Source: Pseudomonas sp. ANT_H4 (lineage in GTDB: Bacteria > Pseudomonadota > Gammaproteobacteria > Pseudomonadales > Pseudomonadaceae). From it: 64,000 bases of DNA. Numbering within the stretch: the stretch's first letter is position 1; the number at the start of each line of letters is the position of its first letter. The translations under genes were made by a program, and so were the position numbers. Of the stretch, positions 63,946 through 64,000 are shown in pieces. Location of the stretch: NCBI RefSeq assembly GCF_008369295.1, contig NZ_VOBG01000007.1, forward strand, positions 229,413-293,412, in the 5' to 3' direction. A model generated the notes under the pieces. That model did not search any database. It was not told where the DNA came from and saw only the letters and a program-made list of their open reading frames with translations.

Positions 63946-64000
63946 ATCTTGACGATGACCTACTCTCACATGGGGAAACCCCACACTACCATCGGCGATG
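63946..64000 (-). rRNA. rrf: 5S ribosomal RNA, 3' part (cut by window edge)
   Basis: Read on the minus strand, the last 55 bases contain CATCGCCGATGGTAGTGTGG, then GGTTTCCCCATGTGAGAGTA and GGTCATCGTCAAGATT, the 3' half of Pseudomonas 5S rRNA. The rest of the gene and the 23S/16S genes lie beyond the window. The terminator follows immediately. Confidence 0.93.

Noticed and set aside
1..64000. CRISPR arrays and intact insertion sequences
   Set aside because: No regularly spaced identical repeats with unique spacers and no transposase frame with flanking inverted repeats were found.

Overview
The window reads as the chromosome of a Pseudomonas of the fluorescens type (not P. syringae). The housekeeping order murI-moeB-prmC-prfA-hemA // TPR lipoprotein-lolB-ispE-tRNA-Gln-prs-rplY-pth-ychF ... 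carbonic anhydrase-rimI-holD-mksFEB-pqi-like genes-rRNA operon is the order I know from the PA4662-PA4691 part of P. aeruginosa PAO1. Into that core are set a type III secretion island and a decayed accessory stretch.

Layout. 1-2.7 kb: tail of a DUF1365 / cyclopropane-synthase / DUF2878 membrane-lipid operon and a small Cys-cluster protein. 2.9-7.6 kb (minus): murI, moeB, prmC, prfA, hemA as one tightly packed operon. 7.9-14.8 kb (plus): TPR lipoprotein, lolB, ispE, tRNA-Gln, prs, rplY, pth, ychF. 15.2-33.9 kb: a complete Hrp1-family (hrp/hrc, called rsp/rsc in P. fluorescens) type III secretion system. A single HrpR/HrpS-like sigma-54 activator stands at one end and the ECF sigma factor HrpL at the other. 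Between them are three operons, each preceded by a match to the HrpL promoter (hrp box): small ORF(s)-hrpB-hrcJ-hrpD-hrpE, hrpF-hrpG-hrcC-hrpT-hrpV, and on the minus strand hrpJ-hrcV-hrpQ-hrcN-hrpO-hrpP-hrcQ-hrcR-hrcS-hrcT-hrcU. A sigma-54 promoter lies before hrpL. The regulatory chain activator -> hrpL -> structural operons can therefore be read directly from the DNA. No harpin, translocon or effector gene is recognisable inside the cluster.

33.9-35.2 kb: an Fsr-like MFS pump. 35.5 kb: tRNA-Met, whose 3' end is imperfectly repeated at 38.84 kb. The 3.2 kb between holds a ruined P4-type integrase, one intact chemoreceptor gene and an unusual field of about 11-bp-spaced repeats, so it is the remnant of an integrated element. 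38.9-52.6 kb: a variable region that mixes intact genes (ggt, ddl, a LysE-type exporter and divergent AraC regulator, a GNAT, a PAS chemoreceptor, an MHS-type MFS permease, an AtoE-type permease, a periplasmic protein of unknown role) with gene remnants: MarR-GNAT, phzF, oprD joined to a response-regulator tail, and a frameshifted SET-domain gene.

52.6-64 kb: return to core genes. These are carbonic anhydrase, a small acidic protein, rimI with the pseudomonad holD (psi) upstream, the MksFEB condensin without a MksG nuclease, a two-PqiA plus six-MCE-domain lipid-transport operon, and the 3' end of a 5S rRNA gene on the minus strand. The most interesting parts are the complete secretion system without recognisable cargo (with two small unassigned ORFs at its hrpA/hrpZ position), the phased repeats in the tRNA-Met island, and the cluster of internal-deletion pseudogenes.
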